64,000 nucleotides of DNA from Flavobacterium psychrotolerans (GCF_003097635.1 NZ_QCZI01000013.1:24953-88952); one strand, 5' to 3'. Numbered from the stretch's first letter, positions 44,706 through 53,410 are shown. Notes: a model not told the origin generated them from the sequence alone. Program-made: numbers and translations.

Positions 44706-46874
44706 CTAAAACTTCAAAGTCATTCCGGCTAAAAAATTGGCACCTGCTTGCGGGAAATAATATACATAGCCACCGCCATAATCTGCTCCGTTAGAAACAT
44801 ATTTTACGTTAAAAAGATTGTTGGCTAGAACCGAAAAACCAATCGATTTGAATACTTTATTAGTTTTAATTTCATATAGCGCATGAAAATCTTGAATGAA
44901 ATAATCTTTCAATCTTGAGTTTTGGTCATCAATATTGGATAAAAATTGTTCACCCACAAATTTTGATAAAAAGGACAACTTCAATTCTTTAGATAACGAA
45001 TAGTTTAAGCTGTTTCCAGCTACTATTTTTGGAGAAAAAGCGATATTCGTTTTCCCTAAATTTTCTAGACCTGCTCCGTTATCAACTACAAAATCCTTGT
45101 TTTTATTTTCGCTTAAAGTGATATTAGGCCTAATGCTCCATTTTTCTGATACCTGAAAATTGGCATCCACCTCAACACCTAATCGGTAGCTTTCTCCAAT
45201 ATTGGTTCGTATGGGGTTCCCAACATTGTCCAAAGCGCCAGTCAACACCAATTGATCTTTATATAACATATAATATCCGTTGATGTTTAGTTGTGTTTTT
45301 GAAGTAGCAAAACGCCAACCCAGTTCAAAATCATTTAATTTTTCGGGTCTTGGAGATCCGTTTTCATAATCGGTTCTGTTAGGTTCTCTATTCGCACGAG
45401 CATAAGAGAAATATAGATTCTGATTCTGATTCAATAAATAGGTCAATCCTGCTTTAGGATTAAAAAATCGGAAAGTATCATTAACCAAATCCGATTGAAC
45501 TCCATCTGCTTTATAATTTACTGTTCGGTATTGCAAATCACCATAAATACTGAATTTTTCGGTTAACTGGTAATTAATTTTCGAGAAGAAATTAAGATCT
45601 AATTTATTCCCGTAATTGTCATAATAATGATCTGAATTTTGACTGTTTGAAGCAAATTGTGCCCATATAATTTGTCCAAAATGTTTGCCATTGTATTTAT
45701 TGGCAGAACCTCCAAAAACGAAATCTACTCTATCTTTCTTGTAATTTACAGAAAAGGTAGTGCCATAAAAATCATTGTCCAACCATTTTCGAGTGATCAA
45801 ATTAGAGTGGTCAATGGTGGTTGCCCCAAAGGTTATTTGTGTCAATCCATAGTCTGAAAAGGCTTGATTTTCTTGAAATTCTTCATAATACCCCTTGCCT
45901 TTTGTGTAATGAAAAGCCAAATTGGTATTCCAGCTTTTTGAAATCTTTTCATTCCAATGCAACTGGTAATGGTCTTGCTGGTAATTGTCAGTTTGATTGT
46001 TGTAAAACTGGATTTTGCCATTGGCATCTGTGTACATTCCAGCAGCATTAAAAGTCCGGTCTTGATTTAATGTTGTAGCGTCAACACCATACCAAGCCTG
46101 ATACGTTTTTTCTGTCCCGCCAAAAACCAAAGCCTTAATCAAAGTGGTTTTCCCAACATAAGTACCCTGTAGGAAATACGATTTTAAATTTGATGCGGCT
46201 CGGTCTACATAGCCATCCGAATGCATATCAGACAATCGTCCGGCCAATTCAAAATGGTCGTTCATTAAACCCGTGCTGAATTTTATGGTATGTTTTCTGG
46301 AATTGAAACTTCCAAAAGAGTTTGCAATTTCGCCTCTACTTTCCTTAGAAAAATTATCGGTCAGCAGGTTCAAACTTGCTCCAAAAGCCCCGCTGCCATT
46401 GGTAGAAGTTCCCACGCCACGTTGCAATTGAATGCTTTGTAACGAGGACGCAAGATCTGGTAAATCTACAAAATACGTCCCTTGACTTTCTGAATCGTTG
46501 TATGGAATTCCGTTAATCGTGACGTTAACACGGGCAGCATCACTCCCTCGAACCCGAATGCTGGTATAACCAAAACCGTTTCCAGCATCGGAAGTGGTGA
46601 CAACCGACGGCATGTAATTCATTAAAATAGGAATGTCCTGGCCTAAATTTCGGTTGGCAATTTCTTGTTTATCCAAATTACTGAAACTGACCGGCGTTTT
46701 TGTAGTGACCCGAACGGCTGAAACCAACACCTCGTCAAGTGCATTGACTTTGATGGTGTCTTTTACTTGAGAAAAAACAGAAAAAGATAATAGAGAAAAG
46801 ATAATAGAAAATAGAACTGGAAATTTAAAATTCTGAGTCTTTGTGCCATTGTGGCTAAAAAAAATTGTATTCAT
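44706..46874 (-). CDS. TonB-dependent receptor under TPP-riboswitch control (probable thiamine receptor)
   Basis: 722 aa outer-membrane receptor. The signal peptide has an unusually long start (MNTIFFSHNGTKTQNFKF) before the hydrophobic core (PVLFSIIFSLLSFSVFSQ); the codons for SHNGTKTQ match a family A repeat. TonB box region DEVLVSAVRV, plug with TSIRVRGSDAARVNVTINGIPYND and GTSTNGSGAFGASLNLL, barrel ending in FLAGMTLKF (terminal Phe). A TPP riboswitch and consensus promoter lie upstream, so import of thiamine or a derivative is the best guess. Such receptors with THI elements are known in Bacteroidota. Confidence 0.88.
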   Translation of the reverse strand: MNTIFFSHNGTKTQNFKFPVLFSIIFSLLSFSVFSQVKDTIKVNALDEVLVSAVRVTTKTPVSFSNLDKQEIANRNLGQDIPILMNYMPSVVTTSDAGNGFGYTSIRVRGSDAARVNVTINGIPYNDSESQGTYFVDLPDLASSLQSIQLQRGVGTSTNGSGAFGASLNLLTDNFSKESRGEIANSFGSFNSRKHTIKFSTGLMNDHFELAGRLSDMHSDGYVDRAASNLKSYFLQGTYVGKTTLIKALVFGGTEKTYQAWYGVDATTLNQDRTFNAAGMYTDANGKIQFYNNQTDNYQQDHYQLHWNEKISKSWNTNLAFHYTKGKGYYEEFQENQAFSDYGLTQITFGATTIDHSNLITRKWLDNDFYGTTFSVNYKKDRVDFVFGGSANKYNGKHFGQIIWAQFASNSQNSDHYYDNYGNKLDLNFFSKINYQLTEKFSIYGDLQYRTVNYKADGVQSDLVNDTFRFFNPKAGLTYLLNQNQNLYFSYARANREPNRTDYENGSPRPEKLNDFELGWRFATSKTQLNINGYYMLYKDQLVLTGALDNVGNPIRTNIGESYRLGVEVDANFQVSEKWSIRPNITLSENKNKDFVVDNGAGLENLGKTNIAFSPKIVAGNSLNYSLSKELKLSFLSKFVGEQFLSNIDDQNSRLKDYFIQDFHALYEIKTNKVFKSIGFSVLANNLFNVKYVSNGADYGGGYVYYFPQAGANFLAGMTLKF
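46838..46857 (+). repeat. Degenerate family A repeat inside a coding region
   Basis: GTCTTTGTGCCATTGTGGCT, close to the (CTTTGTG)-type variant of family A. It falls between the start codon and the signal-peptide core of the receptor gene and is translated. Confidence 0.5.
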
Positions 46875-46941
46875 CCGTAAATAGTATTACGAATAAAAGG
46901 GGGAATTATTCTTTTGTTAAATTAATAAATGATTGTTTCCT

Positions 46942-46978
46942 ATGACAAAAAGGTAGCGTGCACTCTAGTTTTTGTCAT
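46942..46978 (-). promoter_or_regulatory. Possible expression-platform hairpin of the TPP riboswitch
   Basis: Perfect 10-bp inverted repeat ATGACAAAAA / TTTTTGTCAT enclosing 17 bases that themselves contain GTGCAC. It starts right after the aptamer. No T run follows on the minus strand, so a role in an alternative fold or translational control is more likely than simple termination. Confidence 0.5.
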
Positions 46979-47058
46979 TTTTTCCCTTGGCAGCATTACC
47001 CGCCCAGGTTCTTTGGGTATAATCTCAGCTCGTTATTTAGAGCACCCCTTTGAGACGA
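46979..47058 (-). ncRNA. TPP (thiamine pyrophosphate) riboswitch aptamer
   Basis: On the minus strand the conserved THI-box segments appear in order: CAAAGGGGTGCTC, GAGCTGAGATTATACCC, AAAGAACCTG, GGGTAATGCTGCCAAGGGA. GGGG can pair with ACCC (P2) and GTGCTC with GAGC (P3); CTGAGA is the pyrimidine-sensing loop. The aptamer begins at the predicted transcription start and is 104 bases from the receptor ATG. The 473-base gap 46875-47347 holds this element, its promoter, and the arfB terminator; the remaining 47092-47272 shows nothing clear. Confidence 0.93.
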
Positions 47059-47060
47059 GG

Positions 47061-47091
47061 CAAATGTAAACCTAAAAATCCCATAAATCAA
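47061..47091 (-). promoter_or_regulatory. Promoter of the riboswitch-receptor transcript
   Basis: Minus strand: TTG (47091-47089), 20-base spacer, TACATTTG (47068-47061). The aptamer starts directly after it. Confidence 0.7.
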
Positions 47092-47272
47092 AAAAGAAAT
47101 TCCAAAATTCCGTTTTTTAGTATATCCAAAACCTATTCGATCCTTTTTAAGCTCGCTTTAAATAAATGAAATATCACTAATTTCAGTGAGGTCATCTTAA
47201 ATAAATATTTATTTTCTTTGGCTAAGTTCTTACAAATCAAATACAATCCTAATTTATTGTCGGCCTGAAACC

Positions 47273-47302
47273 AAAAAAACAGCAGTTGTTAGTTGATGCT
47301 GT
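47273..47302 (-). terminator. Terminator of the PPTase-arfB operon
   Basis: Minus strand ACAGCA, 12-base loop, TGCTGT followed by six further T, about 45 bases after the arfB stop. Confidence 0.7.
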
Positions 47303-47347
47303 CTTAACGAAAGTCCAAGGCTGGCTTTAATAAAGGGTGGAATTTAT

Positions 47348-47752
47348 CTAGTCCACATTAGGCTTCCTGCGATTTTGCTTGACTATGGACAAATTTTTCT
47401 TGTCCTTTATGCGCTTCTTGATGACCGATTTTGGGATTTTTGTCGCCTTCCTTATTTTAGGAACCACAAGACTTGAAGCGATTAAATCTAAAAACCGTTT
47501 GGTAACAATTTGTTTATTTTTAAGTTGACTTCGGTCTTCATCGCAATTCAAAATTAGGAGGTTATCACTGGTTAGTCTTGTGGCTAATTTGATTTCCAAT
47601 TGTTGTTTTTCAACTTCAGACAACGCTTGAGAGGTATTCAAATCGAAAGTCAAAACCACTTTAGAAGAAACTTTGTTCACGTTTTGTCCACCAGCGCCCG
47701 AACTCCGAACGGCTTTGAAATGCAATTCCGCAATGATTTTTTCCTTTTCCAA
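47348..47752 (-). CDS. arfB: Alternative ribosome-rescue factor ArfB
   Basis: Peptidyl-tRNA hydrolase that rescues stalled ribosomes without a stop codon. 134 aa. GGQ motif in SSGAGGQNVNKVSSKV (about 17-32), conserved NCDEDRSQLKNK and a basic C-terminal tail (KSVIKKRIKDKKNLSIVKQNRRKP) that enters the mRNA channel. Starts 2 bases after the preceding stop; last gene of the operon. Confidence 0.94.
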   Translation of the reverse strand: MEKEKIIAELHFKAVRSSGAGGQNVNKVSSKVVLTFDLNTSQALSEVEKQQLEIKLATRLTSDNLLILNCDEDRSQLKNKQIVTKRFLDLIASSLVVPKIRKATKIPKSVIKKRIKDKKNLSIVKQNRRKPNVD

Positions 47753-47754
47753 AA

Positions 47755-49869
47755 TTACTGGGCTTGATGTGCCGTTTTTAGCAAGTCATTTACCGTTTTT
47801 ACAGGATTGAACGTCATTATGGGCACCTCAACAAAGAGCGTGATCCATTTTGCCATTGCTCCATTCCATAAACCGGGCAACTCATAGGCTTTTAATTCCC
47901 TGCCGTTTTTATTTTTCTCGACAATAAATCCGCTGTTGTGATCAATAAACTGGTACAAATCAAACTTGTCCCCTTTAAAATCCCTAATGCCGCAAACCAA
48001 ATCAACAGGGTTAAAATGGGTTGAATTGGACAATATTTGTGCCTGTCTTTTATTTAGCAAGTCAATTTGAGCCGTTTCTATGATTTGTAACGACACGCGC
48101 CCCTTAATGTCCCGAACCCAAAACGGTCCGCCACCGGCTTCCCCTTCATTCTTTACCATTCCGCAAACACGAATAGGTCTGTTTAGAATCTCTTTGATAT
48201 AACTGATTTTGTATTCACAAGTATATTTATAAAAATCTTCAATAATTTCAGTATTCAATTTCTGTTGAATAAATGAAATGACGTTTTCGATGTCTTTTTC
48301 TTGAATTTGATTTTCTTCGATTTGATATAAAATTTTGAAAATTTGTTCCTGCATTTCAACAAGGATTCCAGCCAATGCTTTTTTATATAAGGTGATGCTT
48401 TCAATATTGTTCTGAATCACATTGTCAATATTTTTAATAAAAACAATATCGGCATCGAGGTTATTCAAATTATCAATTAAAGCACCATGTCCTCCGGGGC
48501 GGAAAACCAGTTTGCCAAGCTCGCTTCTAAACGGAATATTCTCTAAATCGACCGCAATTGTATCGGTAGCACTATTTTGAAAAGAAAAATTAACCTTGAT
48601 TTTGGTATTGTTCTGAATTTCAACTTTACTTTTTTCGTTTTCAATTATTTTTTCAAATTGTTCTTGATGAGTTTCTGAAATCGTAAAATGCAAATTGGAA
48701 ATACCGCTGGCATTGGCATAGTGAGCCCCTTCATTCAAATGCTCCTCTACAGGGGTTACCATGTGTGATGGATACTGATGAAACGGAAGAATTCCTTTAG
48801 GTTTATTGGCAAAATTAAAATAGTCCTTGCTTAAAAGCAATTCTATGAAATGATAATTTTTTTTATCCCTTACCCATGAACTATAATCCAAATTGATTTC
48901 TTTTAACTTGTTGTAAACACTTTCATAAAAAGGAAAGTTTTTAAGTCCTGTTAAAAATACGGTTAGCTCATTGGCCTTTTTCCTGTTGATGTAGGCATTT
49001 ATGGTTTCGTTTTCAAGGTCAAACTCATTCAAAAATTCATTCAAAAACTTAAACATTCTACTGGCCGCACCTGAAGCTGGAACAAATTTTTCAAGCTTTA
49101 AAGTATCCTTTTTTTGGTCAAAATAATTGGAATATTCTTGAAATTGATTCTCCGATAATTTTATGATGCCATCATTTTTTGTGGCGGGTTTCACCAAAAT
49201 AGCCTTTGAAGTTCCAAAATTAAAAATGGTTAAATGATCTTTAATGGTATCTAAAGAAATTCCTCTGTCATAGATTTGCACAAAATCAAAAGATGTAAAA
49301 CCCATTTCTCGGGCTCTTTCCAAATCTCTAATGATGACTTTAGCTTTCTCCAATCTAGAATTAGCATCGCCCGAAAGCGTGATAAAAGGCTTGTTGTTTT
49401 CTATTAAAATATTTTTGAATGCATTAAAATGGGATTTCCTATTCTCGGGACCGTCGCGCAAATCGTCCTTTTCCCAGGGCATATCCACATCGGTCAAAAA
49501 GAATAAATCGTATTTGTGTTTTCGGGCAGCCTTGTCAAGAATGGGGTCACAAAAATTATAATTGATTTCCGAAAAAACTTTAGTAACTAAAAGACAAGTG
49601 TCGCAAAAAAGATATTTATTTGCCGTAAGCAAGGTATCGTTTTCTAATCTTGTTTGGCCAATAGCAATAGGCAATAAGTCTTCTGGTTCACAAATTTGTC
49701 CGGTTTCCTCTAGTTTCTTTTGCAAATACTCCCGTGCATATTCAGGGGTCCAAACAGTATCAAAATAGGTCGCCAATTGTTTAGCCAATGTAGTTTTACC
49801 CGTACTTTCGGGGCCAAACAATGCTATTTTCAGTATTCCTGTCTGTTGTTGTTTAAGATTTTCTTCCAT
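47755..49869 (-). CDS. NadR-like kinase fused to a DUF4301 protein
   Basis: 704 aa from MEENLKQQQTGILKIALFG (start 49869; the frame open from 49980 runs inside pnuC). Residues 1-185: P-loop kinase like the ribosylnicotinamide-kinase domain of NadR, Walker A GPESTGKT at 19-26, EYAREYL, LFLTDVDMPWEKDDLRDG. Residues about 190-704: DUF4301, with KFVPASGAASRMFKFL, KGILPFHQYPSHMVTPVEEHL, FRPGGHGALIDNL and GEAGGGPFWV. The second part begins at an internal Met189 (ATG at 49305), as if two genes had been joined. Overlaps pnuC by 40 bases. Confidence 0.85.
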   Translation of the reverse strand: MEENLKQQQTGILKIALFGPESTGKTTLAKQLATYFDTVWTPEYAREYLQKKLEETGQICEPEDLLPIAIGQTRLENDTLLTANKYLFCDTCLLVTKVFSEINYNFCDPILDKAARKHKYDLFFLTDVDMPWEKDDLRDGPENRKSHFNAFKNILIENNKPFITLSGDANSRLEKAKVIIRDLERAREMGFTSFDFVQIYDRGISLDTIKDHLTIFNFGTSKAILVKPATKNDGIIKLSENQFQEYSNYFDQKKDTLKLEKFVPASGAASRMFKFLNEFLNEFDLENETINAYINRKKANELTVFLTGLKNFPFYESVYNKLKEINLDYSSWVRDKKNYHFIELLLSKDYFNFANKPKGILPFHQYPSHMVTPVEEHLNEGAHYANASGISNLHFTISETHQEQFEKIIENEKSKVEIQNNTKIKVNFSFQNSATDTIAVDLENIPFRSELGKLVFRPGGHGALIDNLNNLDADIVFIKNIDNVIQNNIESITLYKKALAGILVEMQEQIFKILYQIEENQIQEKDIENVISFIQQKLNTEIIEDFYKYTCEYKISYIKEILNRPIRVCGMVKNEGEAGGGPFWVRDIKGRVSLQIIETAQIDLLNKRQAQILSNSTHFNPVDLVCGIRDFKGDKFDLYQFIDHNSGFIVEKNKNGRELKAYELPGLWNGAMAKWITLFVEVPIMTFNPVKTVNDLLKTAHQAQ

Positions 49870-50453
49870 TCTATATAGCCATAAAAGGCAATTATTGTGA
49901 ATATTATGTATTGAAAACCTGTAAAGGTAAACCCTTTTACAAAATATAATGGAATGGAAATCACGTCCCCTATAATCCAAAATATCCAGTTTTCAATTTT
50001 TCTTTTGGCCATGAGCCACATTCCTACAAAGAAAATTCCCGTAATGAATGTATCTACAAAGGCAGACCATGTTGTAAATTTGCCAAAGAAAAGATACACA
50101 ATAATAACAAAAATTATTGTTATTGTGAAAATAATGACTGAAATTAGTTTTTCTTGCCTAGAAATTATTGAAATCGGATATTCGGCTGTATCTCCTTTTT
50201 TTCGTGTCCAATGGTACCATCCATAAATACTCATGATAAAATAATAGCCATTTATCATCATATCTCCTAATAAAGACCATTCCCAAAGAAGATAAACATA
50301 GATTAGGGTGCTTACAATACCTGTTGGAAACACCCATATATTATCGGACTTGGCGCACCAAACACTCCATAATCCGAAAATGACAGCAACAATTTCCAGA
50401 ATAATGTCTAATGTGGGATGGTCTCTATATTGGGAAAAAAGAAATTCTATCAT
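49830..50453 (-). CDS. pnuC: PnuC-family vitamin transporter
   Basis: 207 aa inner-membrane facilitator with about seven helices. Family marks: GLWSVWCAKSDNIWVFPTGI and GYYFIMSIYGWYHWTRKK (Trp-rich motifs that line the substrate site). PnuC carries nicotinamide riboside; the related PnuT carries thiamine. The co-encoded NadR-like kinase points to nicotinamide riboside with trapping by phosphorylation, while the thiamine receptor nearby makes PnuT possible. Sequence alone does not decide. Starts 5 bases after the GGGP-synthase stop. Confidence 0.9.
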   Translation of the reverse strand: MIEFLFSQYRDHPTLDIILEIVAVIFGLWSVWCAKSDNIWVFPTGIVSTLIYVYLLWEWSLLGDMMINGYYFIMSIYGWYHWTRKKGDTAEYPISIISRQEKLISVIIFTITIIFVIIVYLFFGKFTTWSAFVDTFITGIFFVGMWLMAKRKIENWIFWIIGDVISIPLYFVKGFTFTGFQYIIFTIIAFYGYIEWKKILNNNRQEY

Positions 50454-50458
50454 ATAGT

Positions 50459-51175
50459 TTAAGATTTGAAAAAATTAATGTCTTTTTCGAAAGCAGTACC
50501 AATGACCACCAAATCAGCTCCAGCATCGTATGCTTTTTGAATTTCTCGAGAGTCCATGATTCCGCCACCTACAAGCAATGGAATCCGGATGTTTTTAGCG
50601 ACCAATCGGATTGTTTCTAACGGAACTGCCTGTTTTGCACCGCTTCCCGCTTCGAGGTAGATCAACTTATTGCCCAACATTTCGCCTGCTTGTGCCGTTT
50701 GGAGAATATAGGTTGCGTTATTTCTGGATAAGGGTTTGGTTTTACTCACCCGTTCTACAGCCGTTTCCGTTCCGCTTTCGATGAGAATATAGCCGGTTGA
50801 AATGATTTCTAGATTGGTCTGTTTTAAAAATGGGACCGCATTTACCTGATGCTCTATTAAATAATCGGGATTCCGTCCTGAAATCAAGGAGAGGAACAAA
50901 ATTCCATCAGCAAGACTGGAAATTTGTGATGGATTTCCGGGAAAAAGGACAAGGGGTAAAGGGCAATTTTGTTTCATCCTTAAAATTAATCCATCCATAT
51001 TGTTGTTCTCTACGAGGCTTCCCCCAACAAAAATATGGGTGGCCGGCGATTGATTGATTTTAGAGATTATTGCGTCCATCTGTTCTAAAACAATTTTGTC
51101 AGGATCTAGGAGTATGGCAAGTAATTTCCGATTTTCGGCTTTTGCTTTTAAAATTTGAGAGTAAATGGACGGCAT
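50459..51175 (-). CDS. Geranylgeranylglyceryl phosphate synthase-family protein (PcrB-like)
   Basis: TIM-barrel prenyltransferase, 238 aa from MPSIYSQILKAKAENRK. Motifs: LLAILLDPDK near 20-29, HIFVGGSLVEN, FPGNPSQIS, YLEAGSGAKQAVP and LLVGGGIMDSREIQKAYDAGADLVVIG. Archaeal members make ether-lipid precursors; Bacteroidota homologues join a polyprenyl diphosphate to glycerol-1-phosphate, and their role is not settled. The start at 51175 lies 2 bases after the PPTase stop; the longer frame from 51196 would overlap it. Confidence 0.9.
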   Translation of the reverse strand: MPSIYSQILKAKAENRKLLAILLDPDKIVLEQMDAIISKINQSPATHIFVGGSLVENNNMDGLILRMKQNCPLPLVLFPGNPSQISSLADGILFLSLISGRNPDYLIEHQVNAVPFLKQTNLEIISTGYILIESGTETAVERVSKTKPLSRNNATYILQTAQAGEMLGNKLIYLEAGSGAKQAVPLETIRLVAKNIRIPLLVGGGIMDSREIQKAYDAGADLVVIGTAFEKDINFFKS

Positions 51176-51176
51176 A

Positions 51177-51815
51177 TTAATTTTTTTCGAAGGCATATAC
51201 TAAAGTGAAATTTTCGATTTCTTCAAAATGTATTGAAAATTGTTTTTTTACACTTTCCATTTGAAGTAAGGCAGTTGCTTTTTTTTCATTGATTTCGAAT
51301 GGGTAAACCCAAATATGATTTTTAAAACTAATGCCTTGTTCGTTTCTGATTTTGAAAACCGATTCTTTAGCACCCCATTTTACGGTTAGTTTTTTGATGT
51401 AGTCTTGGACTCCTTTGCTTTTTAAACGGTGCAATTCATTTTCATTTACAAATTTATCGGCGATTAGAACGATTTTTTCCCTTTGCAACTCGATGTCGAT
51501 TCCCACTATTTTATCGCTGATGATTATGGCCGAAAACTCATGGGAATGCGTGATTGAAATGTGCTTGCCATCCTTTAAATATGGCTTCCCAAATTGATCA
51601 TAATACAAATCAAAGTCAGAATAGCCTGCCTCAAGCATTAATTTTCGAACGCTCAAAAATGCCCGCTGGTGCATTTGGGATTTCATCCCATTTAAGCGAA
51701 TGGCATTTATGTCGTTGAGGAGCACTTCATCCTGCAATTCCTCTAAAGATTCCGTTATTTTCCATACGAGAATTTGCGTCGAATCATTGAAGTTTGTGAT
51801 TTGGTATAAAGGCAT
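51177..51815 (-). CDS. 4'-phosphopantetheinyl transferase (Sfp type)
   Basis: Transfers phosphopantetheine from CoA to acyl or peptidyl carrier proteins. 212 aa. Motifs: GKPYLKDGKHISITHSHEFSA (cited in part), the magnesium motif VGIDIELQREK (about residues 105-115), and VKWGAKESVFKIRNEQG (WxxKESxxK). First gene of the five-gene minus-strand operon ending with arfB. Confidence 0.9.
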   Translation of the reverse strand: MPLYQITNFNDSTQILVWKITESLEELQDEVLLNDINAIRLNGMKSQMHQRAFLSVRKLMLEAGYSDFDLYYDQFGKPYLKDGKHISITHSHEFSAIIISDKIVGIDIELQREKIVLIADKFVNENELHRLKSKGVQDYIKKLTVKWGAKESVFKIRNEQGISFKNHIWVYPFEINEKKATALLQMESVKKQFSIHFEEIENFTLVYAFEKN

Positions 51816-51856
51816 TTCTTCTAGGTTATGAATTCATAGGTTTTTACTAATTTTAC

Positions 51857-51944
51857 TAGCCCTGATGGCAACGGAAATCCTTTTTTGGCTCGCCACGGCG
51901 AGATAAAAAAGATTGAAGAGTACAGCGGGAAACAGCTCCTGAAA
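51857..51944 (+). ncRNA. Structured intergenic element, family F copy 2
   Basis: TAGCCCTGATGGCAACGG, ATCCTTTTTT, a hairpin CTCGCC-AC-GGCGAG, AAAAAAGATT, ACAGCGGGAAACAGCTCCTGA. Same order of blocks as the copy at 19154-19236 with a different but paired hairpin. It lies in the divergent gap between the PPTase gene and ahcY, upstream of the ahcY -7 box, so it is probably a separate transcript or a DNA element. Confidence 0.6.
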
Positions 51945-52052
51945 CTTAAAACAGCTTGAAAAAACAAATTATTTTATTGATTTATAAAAGATTAGGATAT
52001 TAAACAACTCATAAATAGTACGAAATGCTTTTTTAATATATAAGTTATTCCG

Positions 52053-52060
52053 TAAATTTG
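52053..52060 (+). promoter_or_regulatory. ahcY -7 promoter element
   Basis: TAAATTTG, 33 bases before the ahcY ATG. At the expected -33 place only TTT is seen. Confidence 0.5.
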
Positions 52061-52093
52061 CCAAAAATTTTACATATTACAAATATACTATAA

Positions 52094-53410
52094 ATGAGTA
52101 CTACAACTATGCCTTATGTGGCTTTCAAAGTAAAAGACATTTCTCTAGCGGCTTGGGGAAGAAAAGAAATTGAATTGGCGGAAGCTGAAATGCCAGGTTT
52201 AATGGCGCTTCGTGCGGAATACAAAAACGAACAACCACTTGCTGGCGCTCGTATTGCAGGATGTTTGCACATGACAATCCAGACTGCGGTTTTGATTGAA
52301 ACATTAACCGCTCTTGGTGCTGAAGTGACTTGGAGTTCTTGTAACATTTTCTCTACTCAAGATCAGGCTGCTGCTGCAATTGCTGCTGCAGGAATTCAGG
52401 TTTATGCTTGGAAAGGTTTGAACGAAGTAGATTTTGACTGGTGTATTGAGCAAACTTTATTCTTTGGTGAAGACAGAAAACCATTGAACATGATTCTTGA
52501 TGATGGTGGAGATTTAACGAATATGGTTATTGACCGTTTCCCGGAATTAGTTGCTGGAATCAAAGGATTGTCTGAAGAAACTACCACTGGAGTTCACAGA
52601 TTGTACGAAAGAGTAAAAGCGGGAACATTGCCAATGCCGGCTATCAACGTAAATGACTCGGTTACTAAATCGAAATTTGACAACAAATACGGTTGTAAAG
52701 AATCTGCTGTAGATGCGGTTCGTCGTGCAACAGACATTATGTTGGCTGGAAAAAGAGTAATTGTTTGTGGATACGGGGACGTAGGTAAAGGAACTGCTGC
52801 TTCTTTTAGAGGTGCTGGATCTATTGTAACAGTAACTGAAATTGACCCAATTTGTGCTTTACAAGCGGCAATGGATGGTTTTGAAGTTAAAAAATTAGAT
52901 ACTGTTGTTGCTACTGCTGATATCATCATTACGACTACCGGGAATAAAGATATCGTTTTGGGTTCTCATTTCGAAAAAATGAAAGACAAAACTATCGTGT
53001 GTAACATCGGACATTTTGATAACGAAATTGACATGGCTTGGTTGAACAAAACCCATGGTGCTTCAAAAATTGAAATCAAACCGCAAGTTGATAAATATAC
53101 TATCGCTGGAAAAGATATTCTTATTCTTGCTGAAGGTCGTTTGGTAAACCTTGGTTGCGCTACAGGTCACCCAAGTTTTGTAATGAGCAACTCATTTACA
53201 AATCAAACTTTGGCTCAAATCGAATTGTGGAAAAACAGCGCGGCATACAACAATGACGTGTACATGTTACCTAAACATTTGGATGAAAAAGTGGCCATGT
53301 TGCACTTGGCTAAACTAGGTGTTGAATTGGAAACTTTACGTGTTGACCAAGCAGATTATATTGGTGTTCCCGTTGAAGGACCATTCAAACCAGAATATTA
53401 CAGATATTAA
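52094..53410 (+). CDS. ahcY: Adenosylhomocysteinase
   Basis: Hydrolyses S-adenosylhomocysteine to adenosine and homocysteine, recycling the product of SAM-dependent methylation. 438 aa. Motifs: [38 protein letters not shown], the NAD-binding [17 protein letters not shown] (about residues 223-239), [12 protein letters not shown] and the C-terminal [21 protein letters not shown] with the conserved Lys-Pro-x-x-Tyr-Arg-Tyr end. No SAM or SAH riboswitch was found upstream. Confidence 0.97.
   Translation: MSTTTMPYVAFKVKDISLAAWGRKEIELAEAEMPGLMALRAEYKNEQPLAGARIAGCLHMTIQTAVLIETLTALGAEVTWSSCNIFSTQDQAAAAIAAAGIQVYAWKGLNEVDFDWCIEQTLFFGEDRKPLNMILDDGGDLTNMVIDRFPELVAGIKGLSEETTTGVHRLYERVKAGTLPMPAINVNDSVTKSKFDNKYGCKESAVDAVRRATDIMLAGKRVIVCGYGDVGKGTAASFRGAGSIVTVTEIDPICALQAAMDGFEVKKLDTVVATADIIITTTGNKDIVLGSHFEKMKDKTIVCNIGHFDNEIDMAWLNKTHGASKIEIKPQVDKYTIAGKDILILAEGRLVNLGCATGHPSFVMSNSFTNQTLAQIELWKNSAAYNNDVYMLPKHLDEKVAMLHLAKLGVELETLRVDQADYIGVPVEGPFKPEYYRY

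Noticed and set aside
47171..47190. A short perfect palindrome (TCACT...AGTGA) between arfB and the riboswitch promoter.
   Set aside because: Only 5-bp arms in AT-rich DNA; likely by chance.
51945..52093. A SAM or SAH riboswitch upstream of ahcY.
   Set aside because: None of the conserved segments of known SAM or SAH aptamers are visible; only the family F element and a -7 box occur.
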